64,000 bases of DNA from Myxococcales bacterium (GTDB lineage Bacteria; Myxococcota_A; Polyangia; Nannocystales; Nannocystaceae): positions 868,001-932,000 of the forward strand of contig JACKDU010000001.1 in NCBI GenBank assembly GCA_020633335.1. Reading direction: 5' to 3'. How positions within the stretch are numbered: the first letter of the stretch is position 1; the number at the start of each line of letters is the position of its first letter. Both the position numbers and the translations under genes were made by a program. The notes beneath the pieces were generated by a model. It searched no databases, had not been told where the DNA came from, and saw only the letters and a list, made by a program, of their open reading frames with translations. Shown here in pieces: positions 25,727 through 33,483 of the stretch.

Positions 25727-26427
25727 GTCCTCTGCGCGAGCGCCCACTCGGTGTAGAGCCGCAGCCCGTCCTCGTGCTCGCAATACACCCCGCGGGGGCG
25801 ATCGCCCTCCTCCCGCGCTCCGAAGTGCTCGAGGAGCGCGCCGGCCACCGACCGACGCTGATCGGGGTGGCGATCGAGCACGGCCAGGGCGCGCGTCGCG
25901 TCGAAGCGCACCTCGACCAGGGCCTCGACGAGGTAGCCCAGCTCTCCGTGCTCCGATCGACCCGGGTGCGTGATGCGATGATCGAGGAGGAGCTCCATGA
26001 AGCGCGCCACCGGCTCCCGCTCCCACGAGAGCAGGGCGCTCCCCTGGGACGCGAGCCCTCGGCGGAGCTTGTGCTTGAAGAGGCTCATCGTGCTCGGGGA
26101 CCCGAGGAGCTCGGGGTGCTCGACCAGGCACTCGAGCACGCGCGGCAGCACGTGCTTGACCTCGGCTTCGGTCCCCCAGGAGCGCCAGTCGGCCGCGAAG
26201 AACTCCATGCTCCTCACGACCTCGACGGGGATCTCGCGGAGCGGCCCCGAGATCCCGCGCAGCTCCGCCTCGTTGGGGCCGAAGTCGAAGAGCCCGACCT
26301 TCGCCGGGTCCGCCAGGCGGTAGGAGGCGAAGGTCTCGTAGAGGGCCTCGATGGCGGCGGCCAGCGCCGGGGAGGGCTCGGTCACGGGCACCGAGGATAG
26401 CGCCATCCTCGGCCGCGACGAATGCAT
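25723..26427 (-). CDS. hypothetical protein, partner of the downstream TPR-like protein
   Basis: A 234-residue protein; ATG at 26427, with another at 26406 (MALSSVPVTE) equally possible. It is mainly helical and soluble, with no signal peptide. It contains LYETFASYRLADPAKVGLFD, MEFFAADWRSWGTEAEVKHV and HGELGYLVEALVEVRFDATR, and a conserved-looking C terminus (GVYCEHEDGLRLYTEWALAQ). I do not recognise the family; the arrangement of short helices resembles small regulatory or immunity-type proteins, but nothing supports that directly. The downstream TPR-like gene starts 4 nt later. Confidence 0.65.
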   Translation of the reverse strand: MHSSRPRMALSSVPVTEPSPALAAAIEALYETFASYRLADPAKVGLFDFGPNEAELRGISGPLREIPVEVVRSMEFFAADWRSWGTEAEVKHVLPRVLECLVEHPELLGSPSTMSLFKHKLRRGLASQGSALLSWEREPVARFMELLLDHRITHPGRSEHGELGYLVEALVEVRFDATRALAVLDRHPDQRRSVAGALLEHFGAREEGDRPRGVYCEHEDGLRLYTEWALAQRT

Positions 26428-26507
26428 GCCCGTCGAGGACTTCGTGGTCAGCGCGTCGCAAGCTTTTCGGTTGTCACGTCGGCGCGCTCGTCCGAGCCTG
26501 ATTGGCG

Positions 26508-27347
26508 ATGGAGGCGCCCCCCAACGACACGAAGCAGCTCTTCCGCGCCTGCGGGACCTGCTCGCAGACCTTCGCCCACCTCGTCGACCGTGAATTCGGC
26601 CACCCGAAGGAGGCGCACGAGCGGGCGCTCACCCGGCTCGCCGGCGGCATCGCCAACCACGGGCACCAGTGCGGGATGCTCTGGGGGACGACGCTCGGCG
26701 TCGGCGCCGAGGCGGCCCGTCGGCACGCGGATCGCGACGAGGCGATCGGCCTCGCGCTCGCCGCGAGCCAGCACATCGTCGCCTCCTTCGTCGCCCGCAC
26801 GTCGACGGTGAAGTGCCGGGAGATCACCGGTCGCAAGCTCGACAGTGTCCTCGGCCTCGTCGCCTTCGCGTTCGACACGCTGCGCAAGGGGATGGACGGG
26901 AGCACCTGCTTCGTCCTCGCCGAGGCCTGGACGCCGGAGGCCCTCGCCGCCGCCCACGAGGGCCTGGAGGACGACGCGCCCCGGGCGATCCGGCCGCGGA
27001 GCTGCGCCTCCGAGGTCGTGATGAGGATGGGCGGGAGCGACGAGGAGGCCGTGATGGTCGCGGGTTTCGCGGGGGGGCTCGGCCTCAGCGGCGACGCCTG
27101 CGGGGCCCTCGGCGCGGCGATCTGGATGAAGGGGCTCGAGTGGTGCAAGGCCCACCCCGGCGAGTCGCCGGGGCTCTGGACCGGCACCGGTGACAAGCGC
27201 ACGCTGGCGATCTTCGAGGAGGCGACCGGCGGTGAGTATGCCTGCCGGGCGATCTGCGGCCGCTCCTTCGCCAGCGCCGACGAGCACGCCGAGTACATCG
27301 AGGCCGGCGGCTGCGGCGGGCTCATCGACGCGCTCGCCACCTCGTGA
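26508..27347 (+). CDS. C-GCAxxG-C-C family (redox-type) protein
   Basis: A 279-residue protein starting at ATG 26508 (a TTG six bases earlier is less likely). It appears to be a double unit of the C_GCAxxG_C_C domain. The N-terminal half carries CGTCSQTF, HQCGMLWGTTLG and a distal Cys (VKCREITG). The C-terminal half has CASEVVM, GDACGALGAAIW, WCK and YACRAICGRSF. The family is annotated as probable redox-active, because several conserved cysteines lie on a helical bundle. No clear pathway link; it precedes the hflX leader on the same strand by 450 nt. Confidence 0.8.
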   Translation: MEAPPNDTKQLFRACGTCSQTFAHLVDREFGHPKEAHERALTRLAGGIANHGHQCGMLWGTTLGVGAEAARRHADRDEAIGLALAASQHIVASFVARTSTVKCREITGRKLDSVLGLVAFAFDTLRKGMDGSTCFVLAEAWTPEALAAAHEGLEDDAPRAIRPRSCASEVVMRMGGSDEEAVMVAGFAGGLGLSGDACGALGAAIWMKGLEWCKAHPGESPGLWTGTGDKRTLAIFEEATGGEYACRAICGRSFASADEHAEYIEAGGCGGLIDALATS

Positions 27348-27803
27348 TTCGGAGGTGCTCGGCGATCGGGCAGGCTCGCCGCGCGGGCTCGCGCCGCAGG
27401 CCGCCGATCCCGGGTCGAGCTTTCTTGGAAGCGGCCGCGATTCGCCCCTTGCTCGCGGCGGCGTCGGCTGCTATCCATGCACCACGATGAAGATGTTCAT
27501 GCGCCTGCGCGGATGATCCTCCTCGAGTGAGCGAGCGGCGGCGCCCTGCGGCGTTGTCGTGGTCTCATCGAGGGTGATCGCCACCCGAGTCTCCCTTCCT
27601 ACAACCTGGAGGGTCGAGCCGTGGTGGTCGTCGCAACGAGCGCTTGAACGGGCTCTGAGGGCGTCCTGTGCGTCCTCGAAGGGTCCCTGCGGGCTCCTTG
27701 TGCGTCTCCTCGGCGAGGTCCTCCCTCGACCACCGACGGTCCCATGGGTCGCGGGCGTTCACGCCCCGACGCCGCGAATGGGGTCGACGGGGAGGATCTG
27801 TCC
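27348..27803 (+). promoter_or_regulatory. long leader upstream of hflX with a nine-codon ORF
   Basis: There is no full gene in this 456-nt gap. A plausible sigma-70-type promoter (TTGCTC, 17-nt spacer, TATCCA; about 27450-27478) would start a transcript with a leader of more than 300 nt. A complete mini-ORF, MKMFMRLRG followed by TGA, runs 27487-27516. Downstream, GTGGTGGTCG near 27620 is complementary to CGACCACC near 27728, allowing a long-range pairing. The layout resembles attenuator-type leaders found before ribosome-rescue and antibiotic-resistance genes, but the promoter match is weak and no clear terminator with a U-tract is seen. Confidence 0.35.
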
Positions 27804-29288
27804 ATGCCTGCACGATTTGAGAACACTGATCATTCCACCCACACTGTCCATTCCAACCACGCGGCGATCGTCGCGAGCGTCCGCGGGGACGAGCGCGAGG
27901 TCGCGGGGGCGCGGCGGGAGGCGATCCTCTTTGTCCGCTACCGCGAGGTGAGCGATCCGGAGCCGGAGTCGGAGCCCCAGGCAGATCCGGAGGTCCAGTC
28001 GGACGAGGCCGACGACGCGACGGCGTCGGTGGAGGCGGCCCCGGAGCCGCCGAGCCCGGCGCCAGACGGCGCCTTGCCGGTGTCGATCCGCGAGCTCGCG
28101 GCGCTCCTCCGCGGCCTCGGGATCGCGCCCGTCGACGTCGTCCACCGCCGGCGCATGCCGGGTCGCGGGGGAGCGCTCGTCGGCGACGCGAAGCTCGCGG
28201 AGCTCGCCGCGGTCGTCGAGGGTCGGCGCCGCCCGGGGGCCCCGGAGCCGCTGGTGGTGGTCGACGGCCAGCTCCGCCCTGGCCAGCGGCGTGCGATCGC
28301 GGCGGCGACCGGCGCCGAGGTGATCGATCGCAGCGACGTGATCCTCCGGGTCTTCGCCGCCCGGGCGCGCACCCGGATCGCCCGCTGCGAGGTCGAGCTC
28401 GCCCAGATCGCCTACACGCTGCCGCAGATCCGCGACGACGACGTGGCCTCGGACGCGGAGGGCGGCGGCGGCCGGGGAGCGCGGGGGCACACCAACCTCA
28501 CGCTCCGCAAGGAGCGGCTCCTGGAGCGTCAGGCGAGGATCCGCCGCGACCTCGAGGGGCTGCGCCGGGCCGCCGCCGATCAGCGGGCGCGCCGGGAGGG
28601 GCTGCCGCGGGTCGCCCTCGTCGGCTACACGAACGCGGGCAAGTCGTCGTGGATGCGGGCGCTCACCGGCGATGATGTCGGCGTCGACGATCGCCTCTTC
28701 GCGACGATCGACACCACGGTCCGCCGCCTCGCCGGGGTCGAGGGGCCGCCGGTGCTGATCGCGGACACCGTCGGCTTCATCCGCGAGCTCCCGCACGGGC
28801 TCGTCGAGTCGTTCCGCTCGACGCTCGCCGAGACCCGCGAGGCCGAGCTGATCGTCCATGTCGTCGACGCCGACGATCCGGAGCGGGCGCAGCACATCGA
28901 GGTGACCCGCGCGGTGCTCGCGGAGATCGGCGCGGAGGCGCCGACGATCCTGGTCCTGAACAAGGCCGATCGGGTCGCCGCGTCGGCGCGGATCGACCTG
29001 CGCGCCCGCCACCCCGAGGCGCTCCTCCTCAGCGCCCACGAGGTCGCCGACGTCGACGCCCTGCGGGCGGCGATCCTCGGCCACGTCGATCGCGGCCTCG
29101 TCGCCGCGACGCTCCTCGTCCCCCACGGGGCGGCGTCGCTCCTCGGTGAGCTCTACGCCGAGGCCCGGGTCTCCGCGGCCGAGTTCGTCGACGCGGGGGT
29201 TCGGGTGGTGTTGCGGGCCGAGGCCGCGAAGATCGACGCCTGGCGCCGTCGCCTCGCGGACGACTCATCGGCGCCGACGGAGGGCTGA
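27804..29288 (+). CDS. hflX: GTPase HflX
   Basis: A 494-residue ribosome-associated GTPase. The start at ATG 27804 is supported by GGGAGGATC nine bases upstream. An N-terminal extension of about 100 residues includes an acidic Glu/Pro/Asp-rich stretch before the HflX N-terminal domain (IRELAALLRGLGIAPVDVVH, RRRMPGRGGALVGDAKLAEL). The characteristic coiled-coil region has RGARGHTNLTLRKERLLERQ. The G domain has GYTNAGKSS (G1), DTVGF (G3) and NKAD (G4). HflX splits stalled 70S and 100S ribosomes after heat or antibiotic stress. It stands alone behind an unusually long leader. Confidence 0.95.
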   Translation: MPARFENTDHSTHTVHSNHAAIVASVRGDEREVAGARREAILFVRYREVSDPEPESEPQADPEVQSDEADDATASVEAAPEPPSPAPDGALPVSIRELAALLRGLGIAPVDVVHRRRMPGRGGALVGDAKLAELAAVVEGRRRPGAPEPLVVVDGQLRPGQRRAIAAATGAEVIDRSDVILRVFAARARTRIARCEVELAQIAYTLPQIRDDDVASDAEGGGGRGARGHTNLTLRKERLLERQARIRRDLEGLRRAAADQRARREGLPRVALVGYTNAGKSSWMRALTGDDVGVDDRLFATIDTTVRRLAGVEGPPVLIADTVGFIRELPHGLVESFRSTLAETREAELIVHVVDADDPERAQHIEVTRAVLAEIGAEAPTILVLNKADRVAASARIDLRARHPEALLLSAHEVADVDALRAAILGHVDRGLVAATLLVPHGAASLLGELYAEARVSAAEFVDAGVRVVLRAEAAKIDAWRRRLADDSSAPTEG

Positions 29289-29404
29289 GCCGCAGCGGCG
29301 CTCCCGGCCCCGCGGATCGCACGGGCGACGCGGGGTCGGGCGGCGATCTTCGATCTCGAAGCCGGGGAGAAATGGATAGAGGGGTGTCGGGCCGCGACCC
29401 GCGC

Positions 29405-30124
29405 TCACGTGTAGCAGTCGCCGTCGAACCAGAGGGGCACGCCGAAGCTGAGGTCGCAGGTCTTCAGCGTGTCGGGATAGGGCGTGTCGGGGCCGCAGAG
29501 CTCGGTGTCGCCGGGCGCGCATTCAAGGCAGCTCGGATCGAGGCAGGGGAACCACACGTGGTGGATGTCGCCGTCGATGAAGAGCTGGCCGCAGTAGCTG
29601 ACGCCGGCCTCGCCGGGGCCGCAGGCGCGCGCGTCCTCCCGCTCGTCCGGGCTGCAGCTCGGCATGCAGGGGCCCCAGCTGGACTCGGTCATGTCCTCGG
29701 CGATCTCGAAGGAGAGGCAGCGGCGGAAGCCGGCGAGCGCGTCCGCGGTCACGCAGGCCTCGTCCGACGGGAAGTCGCAGGGCTCATCGCCGGGGCCGAG
29801 CGGCTCGAGCCAGGGATCATAGGCGCCGAGCGGGGTCTCGCAGGCGTCGCCGGTTTCGCCGCCGCTGGAGGAGCCGCCGCTCGATCCATCGGTGCTCGAG
29901 GGGCCGCCCGTCGAGCCCGCGCCGGTGGTCGACGTGGCGTCGGCGCTGGTGCTCGAGGAGCCGGAGGAGCCGGAGGAGCCGGCGCTGGTGCTCGAGGTCG
30001 AGTCGCTCGTCGCGGTCGCGCCCTCGGAGGTGGTGTTTGGCTTGTCGACGCAGGCGAGGGGGATGAGCGCGAGCAGGGGAATGATGTATGCAGTGTTCGC
30101 GAGCGAGCTCAAGGAGAGGCGCAT
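29405..30124 (-). CDS. Cys-rich lipoprotein with Ser/Thr/Gly linker
   Basis: A 239-residue protein with ATG at 30124. The signal peptide ends at lipobox IPLAC. A Ser/Thr/Gly linker runs to about residue 90. The globular part has about ten Cys and a secreted-domain look (AFRRCLSFEIAEDMTESSWG, CMPSCSPDEREDARACGPGE, SYCGQLFIDGDIHHVWFPC, ECAPGDTELCGPDTPYPD). The first 16 bases of the gene overlap the end of the upstream MYXO-CTERM-like gene, so both are probably on one transcript. Function unknown. Confidence 0.8.
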   Translation of the reverse strand: MRLSLSSLANTAYIIPLLALIPLACVDKPNTTSEGATATSDSTSSTSAGSSGSSGSSSTSADATSTTGAGSTGGPSSTDGSSGGSSSGGETGDACETPLGAYDPWLEPLGPGDEPCDFPSDEACVTADALAGFRRCLSFEIAEDMTESSWGPCMPSCSPDEREDARACGPGEAGVSYCGQLFIDGDIHHVWFPCLDPSCLECAPGDTELCGPDTPYPDTLKTCDLSFGVPLWFDGDCYT

Positions 30125-30636
30125 CGGCGCACCCTAGCACGCCGCCGCCAGGGGAGCCCGAGGAGGAGCGCGAGCATCAGGAGCTCGGGGGATCCGCCGC
30201 GGGTGACCGCGCAGCCGCTCGTCGCCGGCGGATCCTCGTTCGTCGGTGCGGCCGCGGTGGGCACGCTCGCGGCGTTCGGCGTCGACGCTTGCGCGGGCGG
30301 AGCTTCGACCGGCGCGGGCGCAGCGTCCGGCGCGGGCGCAGCGTCGGGCGCGGGCGCAGCGTCGGGCGCGGGCGCAGCGTCGGGCGCGGCCTCGCCGGGG
30401 CAGTACACCGCGCGGCTCCAGCCGCGGCAGCGCTCGACCATCCCGGCCGCCTGCGCGTCCTTGTGGCACTGCGGGCTCTTGAAGTCCGGGACCGTGCACT
30501 CCAGGCAGGTCAGGTCGACGACCACCGACTTGCAGGGGTCGACGTAGTCCGGGGGCGGCGGGACGTCGGCGTGGGCCGAGAGCGCGGGCGCGAGGAGGGC
30601 GAGCGCGACGAGGAGGCGCGTGCGGGTCGTGGCCAT
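30109..30636 (-). CDS. secreted protein with PDAAPA repeat and MYXO-CTERM-like tail
   Basis: A 175-residue protein. ATG at 30636 gives a Sec signal (TRTRLLVALALLAPALSAHA). The mature N terminus has a Cys motif (DPCKSVVVDLTCLECTVPDF, SPQCHKDA). The middle is a repeat of the six-residue unit APDAAP, encoded by the 18-nt tandem repeat at 30311-30382. The C terminus (SGCAV, then a hydrophobic stretch LLMLALLLGLPW and an Arg cluster) resembles the MYXO-CTERM sorting signal, in which the Cys before the TM is processed for surface display. It overlaps the next gene by 16 bases on the same strand. Confidence 0.78.
   Translation of the reverse strand: MATTRTRLLVALALLAPALSAHADVPPPPDYVDPCKSVVVDLTCLECTVPDFKSPQCHKDAQAAGMVERCRGWSRAVYCPGEAAPDAAPAPDAAPAPDAAPAPDAAPAPVEAPPAQASTPNAASVPTAAAPTNEDPPATSGCAVTRGGSPELLMLALLLGLPWRRRARVRRCASP
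30311..30382. repeat. 18-nt tandem repeat, four copies, within a secreted-protein gene
   Basis: Four contiguous copies of GGCGCGGGCGCAGCGTCG (the first copy ends CC) that encode the APDAAP units on the minus strand. Near-identity of the copies suggests recent slippage expansion, so copy number may differ between strains. Confidence 0.85.
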
Positions 30637-30887
30637 CGTCGGGCTACTATGCCGGAGATCGGCGGCGGCGGGGCGGCGCGGCGACGCGCGTCGGCGGGAT
30701 CGTCCGCTCCCATCGCGGGCGGGGGCGCGCGCGCTGGTTTTTCGGCGGCCGCGCGGCGGTCTCCGAGGAGGTCTCGTAGGCGGCCGGAGAACGGCGGCCG
30801 GCGGTGAATCTCGCCGCCTCGAGCGGCGGAGGGGAGGGCGCTCCCGCGCGCTGACATCGCCCGAGGCCGCCGCGATACTCCCGGGCC

Positions 30888-32897
30888 ATGTCACAGGGAT
30901 TCCCCGCTGTCATCGAGCTCCAACCATCTGTCCTTGAAGACATTCTCAACAGCCTCATCGGCCAGCTCTTCCCGCCGGGGACGACCTTCCCGGATCCGCG
31001 GGGGAGCTACGGACCCTACGCGATGACCTCGTCGGTGCGGCTGACGCTGGCTCCTCCCGGGTCGGGCGCGCGGGCCGGGACCAACCTGGTCGGCGTCGGC
31101 GTCACGCTCCAGGACACCAGCAGTGGCGACACCGGCGACTACACGATCTACTTCGACGTCCGCGGGGCCGACGGCCGCCTCGAGCTCCACCTCGAGAGCG
31201 TCGACAAGAGCCGCTCGCGGCCCCTCGCTCACCTAGCGACCGAGCTCCTCCACCTCGCGCTCGCGGTCCAGGGTCCGCTCCGCTGGGAGCTGCCGGCGGG
31301 GATCAAGGCGACCGTGCGGACGGTCCTCGGCGCGCCCGGGCGGGCGCTCCTCTTCGTCTCCTCGGACGCGCTCGCCCAGGCCTTCGGCCTCCACCCGGTG
31401 ACCAACCCGACGGTGCCGCCGCCGATGGTCCACGCCCTCCCGACCAAGACCCAGGGCGGCGGGATCATCCAGGTCACCCACACCGAGTCGTGGGCGGCGC
31501 ACCTCGACGAGGCGGCGGTCCGCGGGATGATGACCGAGGCGATCAATGGGATCGGGACGATTCGCAGCGGCGGCCACGAGGTCTCGGTGCGCTCGGCGTC
31601 GATCCCCCGGCTGATCGCGGGCGGCCTCGAGGTCGACCTCCGGGTGGCCGTCGACGGCGCCGAGATCACGGTCCGCGGGCCCCTCTACGTCGGCTACTAT
31701 CTCGAGGCCGCGGAGTCCGACGCCCCCCAGATCCGCCTCAGCTTCAACGCGAGCAAGCTCCAGATCTCGCTGGTCGACGTGATCTCCAGCGTCCTCTACG
31801 TCCTCTCGGCCCTGATCCCGCCGCTCCTCATCGCCTCCCTGGTGATGATCCCGGCGGCGCTCGAGACCTGGGTCTTCGGGCCGATCAATCAGAGCCTCGC
31901 GCGGGCCGCCAACCAGGCGGTGGCGACCGGCAAGACCGCGCTGATCGGCGAGGCGCTGCGCTTCCTGCCGCCCGGGCTCGGCGACCTCCTCACCCGGATC
32001 TGCGTGGTCCGCCTCGACTTCGGGCCGAGCGGCGTGACGATCGGCGCCTGGTACCGGCCGCCGCCGCGCTCGGGGATGACCAAGACCGCGATCAAGATGC
32101 CGCTCGAGGTCCACGGGGTCGCGCCGGCGACCTTCATGGTCGGCTGGCGGCGGCCGGGCGATCTCTTCGCCGAGGCGCCGGTCATGCTCGACGGCGGCGG
32201 GGTCTTCCTCGGGGGCGGCAGCGGCGGCACCCTGACCCTCGCGCTCGCCTCCTACGCGCCCTTTGAGCGGCCGGCGAGCCTCGCCTCCAAGGTCACGCTG
32301 ACGGTCCGGGGCGCGGCGCTCGACGGGGTCAAGGCGGTCTTCCTGCGGAGCGGCGTCCACCGGCGGGCGCTGGCGATCACCCGCCAGGAGGCGGGGGTGC
32401 TCGCGCTGAGCTGGGATCTCCACGGGGTGCCGGCGGGCCTCTGGGACCTCGAGATCGAGTGGGCGGGGACCCTGAGCAACGGCTCGAGCTACCGCGACAC
32501 CCTGATCTTCGACAACCAGGTCCGGACCTACGTCGCCGCGCCCGAGGTCTCGGCGGACCTCCGGCCGGTCCGCGCCCTCACCCACCGCGGCGAGCTCGAG
32601 ATCCTCCAGCTCGCCGACGGTCGGCTGACGCCGGTCTCGGAGCTCGGCGCGCTCCGTGAGCGCCTCCGCGAGCGGCCGCCGGTGATGGTCGACGTGGTCG
32701 AGGTCGAGGCGCCGCTCGGGCCCGCGCTCGAGGGGGAGCTCCGCCTCGGGGTCGAGGTGGCCGGCGAGGGCGAATTTGTGGTCGACGGGGGCGCCCTCGG
32801 TCGGCTGCGGGTGCGGAGCGCGGTCGCCGACGAGGGGGCCGCGCTCGACGGGGTGGAGGCGGCGCTCGCCGACCTCCCGCGCCACGAGCTCGGCTGA
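30888..32897 (+). CDS. large hypothetical protein, possible lipid-binding-like N-terminal domain
   Basis: A 669-residue protein with ATG at 30888. The N-terminal part opens with VIELQPSVLEDILNSLIGQL followed by alternating beta strands (SVRLTLAPPGSG, LVGVGVTLQDTS, YTIYFDVRGADGRLELHLES). This pattern loosely resembles TULIP-type tubular lipid-binding domains, but I cannot confirm it. Around residues 300-330 there is a long hydrophobic helix (LSALIPPLLIASLVMIPAAL). The C-terminal half is beta-rich and repetitive, ending with acidic valine-rich strands. No signal peptide is evident. The first 20 codons have atypical low-GC third positions and include one copy of the interspersed inverted repeat. 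Confidence 0.7.
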   Translation: MSQGFPAVIELQPSVLEDILNSLIGQLFPPGTTFPDPRGSYGPYAMTSSVRLTLAPPGSGARAGTNLVGVGVTLQDTSSGDTGDYTIYFDVRGADGRLELHLESVDKSRSRPLAHLATELLHLALAVQGPLRWELPAGIKATVRTVLGAPGRALLFVSSDALAQAFGLHPVTNPTVPPPMVHALPTKTQGGGIIQVTHTESWAAHLDEAAVRGMMTEAINGIGTIRSGGHEVSVRSASIPRLIAGGLEVDLRVAVDGAEITVRGPLYVGYYLEAAESDAPQIRLSFNASKLQISLVDVISSVLYVLSALIPPLLIASLVMIPAALETWVFGPINQSLARAANQAVATGKTALIGEALRFLPPGLGDLLTRICVVRLDFGPSGVTIGAWYRPPPRSGMTKTAIKMPLEVHGVAPATFMVGWRRPGDLFAEAPVMLDGGGVFLGGGSGGTLTLALASYAPFERPASLASKVTLTVRGAALDGVKAVFLRSGVHRRALAITRQEAGVLALSWDLHGVPAGLWDLEIEWAGTLSNGSSYRDTLIFDNQVRTYVAAPEVSADLRPVRALTHRGELEILQLADGRLTPVSELGALRERLRERPPVMVDVVEVEAPLGPALEGELRLGVEVAGEGEFVVDGGALGRLRVRSAVADEGAALDGVEAALADLPRHELG

Positions 32898-32960
32898 GGC
32901 CGGCGGCGAGCGTCGCCGTCGGCCTCGACAATGGGGCTGGCGGCGGCGCGGACCGTGGGC

Positions 32961-33012
32961 GTCAAAAAAATATCAACATAGTCTTGACTGCCACCATTTC
33001 GTGCTGTACACC
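32961..33012 (+). promoter_or_regulatory. sigma-70-type promoter with upstream A-tract for the tRNA array region
   Basis: TTGACT at 32984-32989 and TACACC at 33007-33012 are separated by exactly 17 nt. An AT-rich tract (GTCAAAAAAATATCAACATAG, of which the A7 run is key) lies just upstream at 32961-32981. This resembles an UP element and stands out in a region of more than 70 percent GC. It faces the small ORF and the tRNA genes, and is the best promoter-like sequence I found in the window. Confidence 0.65.
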
Positions 33013-33033
33013 TCCTGACACACGAGGTTCATG

Positions 33034-33232
33034 ATGTCGCGGAGCGCATATTCGTACTACGGGTCCTATCGCAGCTTGCCCCTGGCGGGCCTGCTCCCCG
33101 TGGTCTGCGCGCCGCTACCTCCACCGCGGCCGCTCGTTGGCCTACCTCGTCGCTAAACGGCGCTACGAGGCCATCGAGCGGGGGCGGGTCCAGGTGGGCT
33201 TCGCCCCCGCGGCGCTTCGGGAGCGCGCGTAG
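33034..33232 (+). CDS. small basic ORF with apparent +1 frameshift at CCC-C, ahead of the tRNA array
   Basis: ATG at 33034 is preceded by GAGG at about seven bases. The zero frame reads MSRSAYSYYGSYRSLP and then runs to TAA at 33154-33156 (40 codons). From about 33083 the +1 frame shows the strong G/C third-position bias of real genes here and encodes a basic stretch (RRYLHRGRSLAYLVAKRRYE, AIERGRVQVGFAPAALRERA) ending in TAG at 33230-33232. The two frames join naturally at CCC-C (33079-33082), a sequence prone to +1 slippage by tRNA-Pro, giving a 65-residue product. The alternative is a simple inactivating indel or a sequencing error. The product is unknown. Confidence 0.45.
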
Positions 33233-33326
33233 GCGCGCGTCCCGGCCGCTGCAGACCGAGGAGAGCGTCCTTCAGGGGAGCGCGCCGGCGGGCGCGCGGA
33301 GGTGTGATGATTCACGCCTCGGGTCC

Positions 33327-33352
33327 CTGTGCTGAGTCTAAAATCAGCACAG
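33327..33352 (+). promoter_or_regulatory. perfect 9-bp inverted repeat upstream of the tRNA-Tyr gene
   Basis: CTGTGCTGA at 33327-33335 is exactly complementary to TCAGCACAG at 33344-33352, with the A-rich spacer GTCTAAAA between. It could be an operator or an RNA hairpin in the tRNA transcript, 48 nt before the first tRNA. There is no U-tract, so it is not an obvious terminator. Confidence 0.55.
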
Positions 33353-33400
33353 TACGGGATCTCTACGCACTTCGTCGAATGCCCATTCGGCGAACCTTCC

Positions 33401-33483
33401 CCGCAGGACGCCAAATTGGTGTGGCAGCGCTCTGTAAAAGCGCGGTGCTTCGGCACATGGGGGTTCGACTCCCTCCCTGCGGA
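33401..33483 (+). tRNA. tRNA-Tyr-like (anticodon GTA), atypical
   Basis: Cloverleaf with a seven-bp acceptor (CCGCAGG/CCTGCGG), A73, D-stem GCC/GGC, anticodon stem GCGCT/AGCGC and loop CTGTAAA. It has the long variable arm (GGTGC-TTCG-GCAC) expected for bacterial tRNA-Tyr, and a T-loop TTCGACT. Two departures from a normal bacterial tRNA-Tyr: the first pair is C1:G72, whereas bacterial TyrRS expects G1:C72, and position 8 is A in place of the near-universal U. CCA is not encoded. It is the first member of the array. Confidence 0.75.

Noticed and set aside
33301..33360. A further tRNA around the hairpin at 33327-33352, because its stem-loop resembles an anticodon arm
   Set aside because: No D-arm or T-arm (GTTCGA-type) sequence is positioned to complete a cloverleaf.
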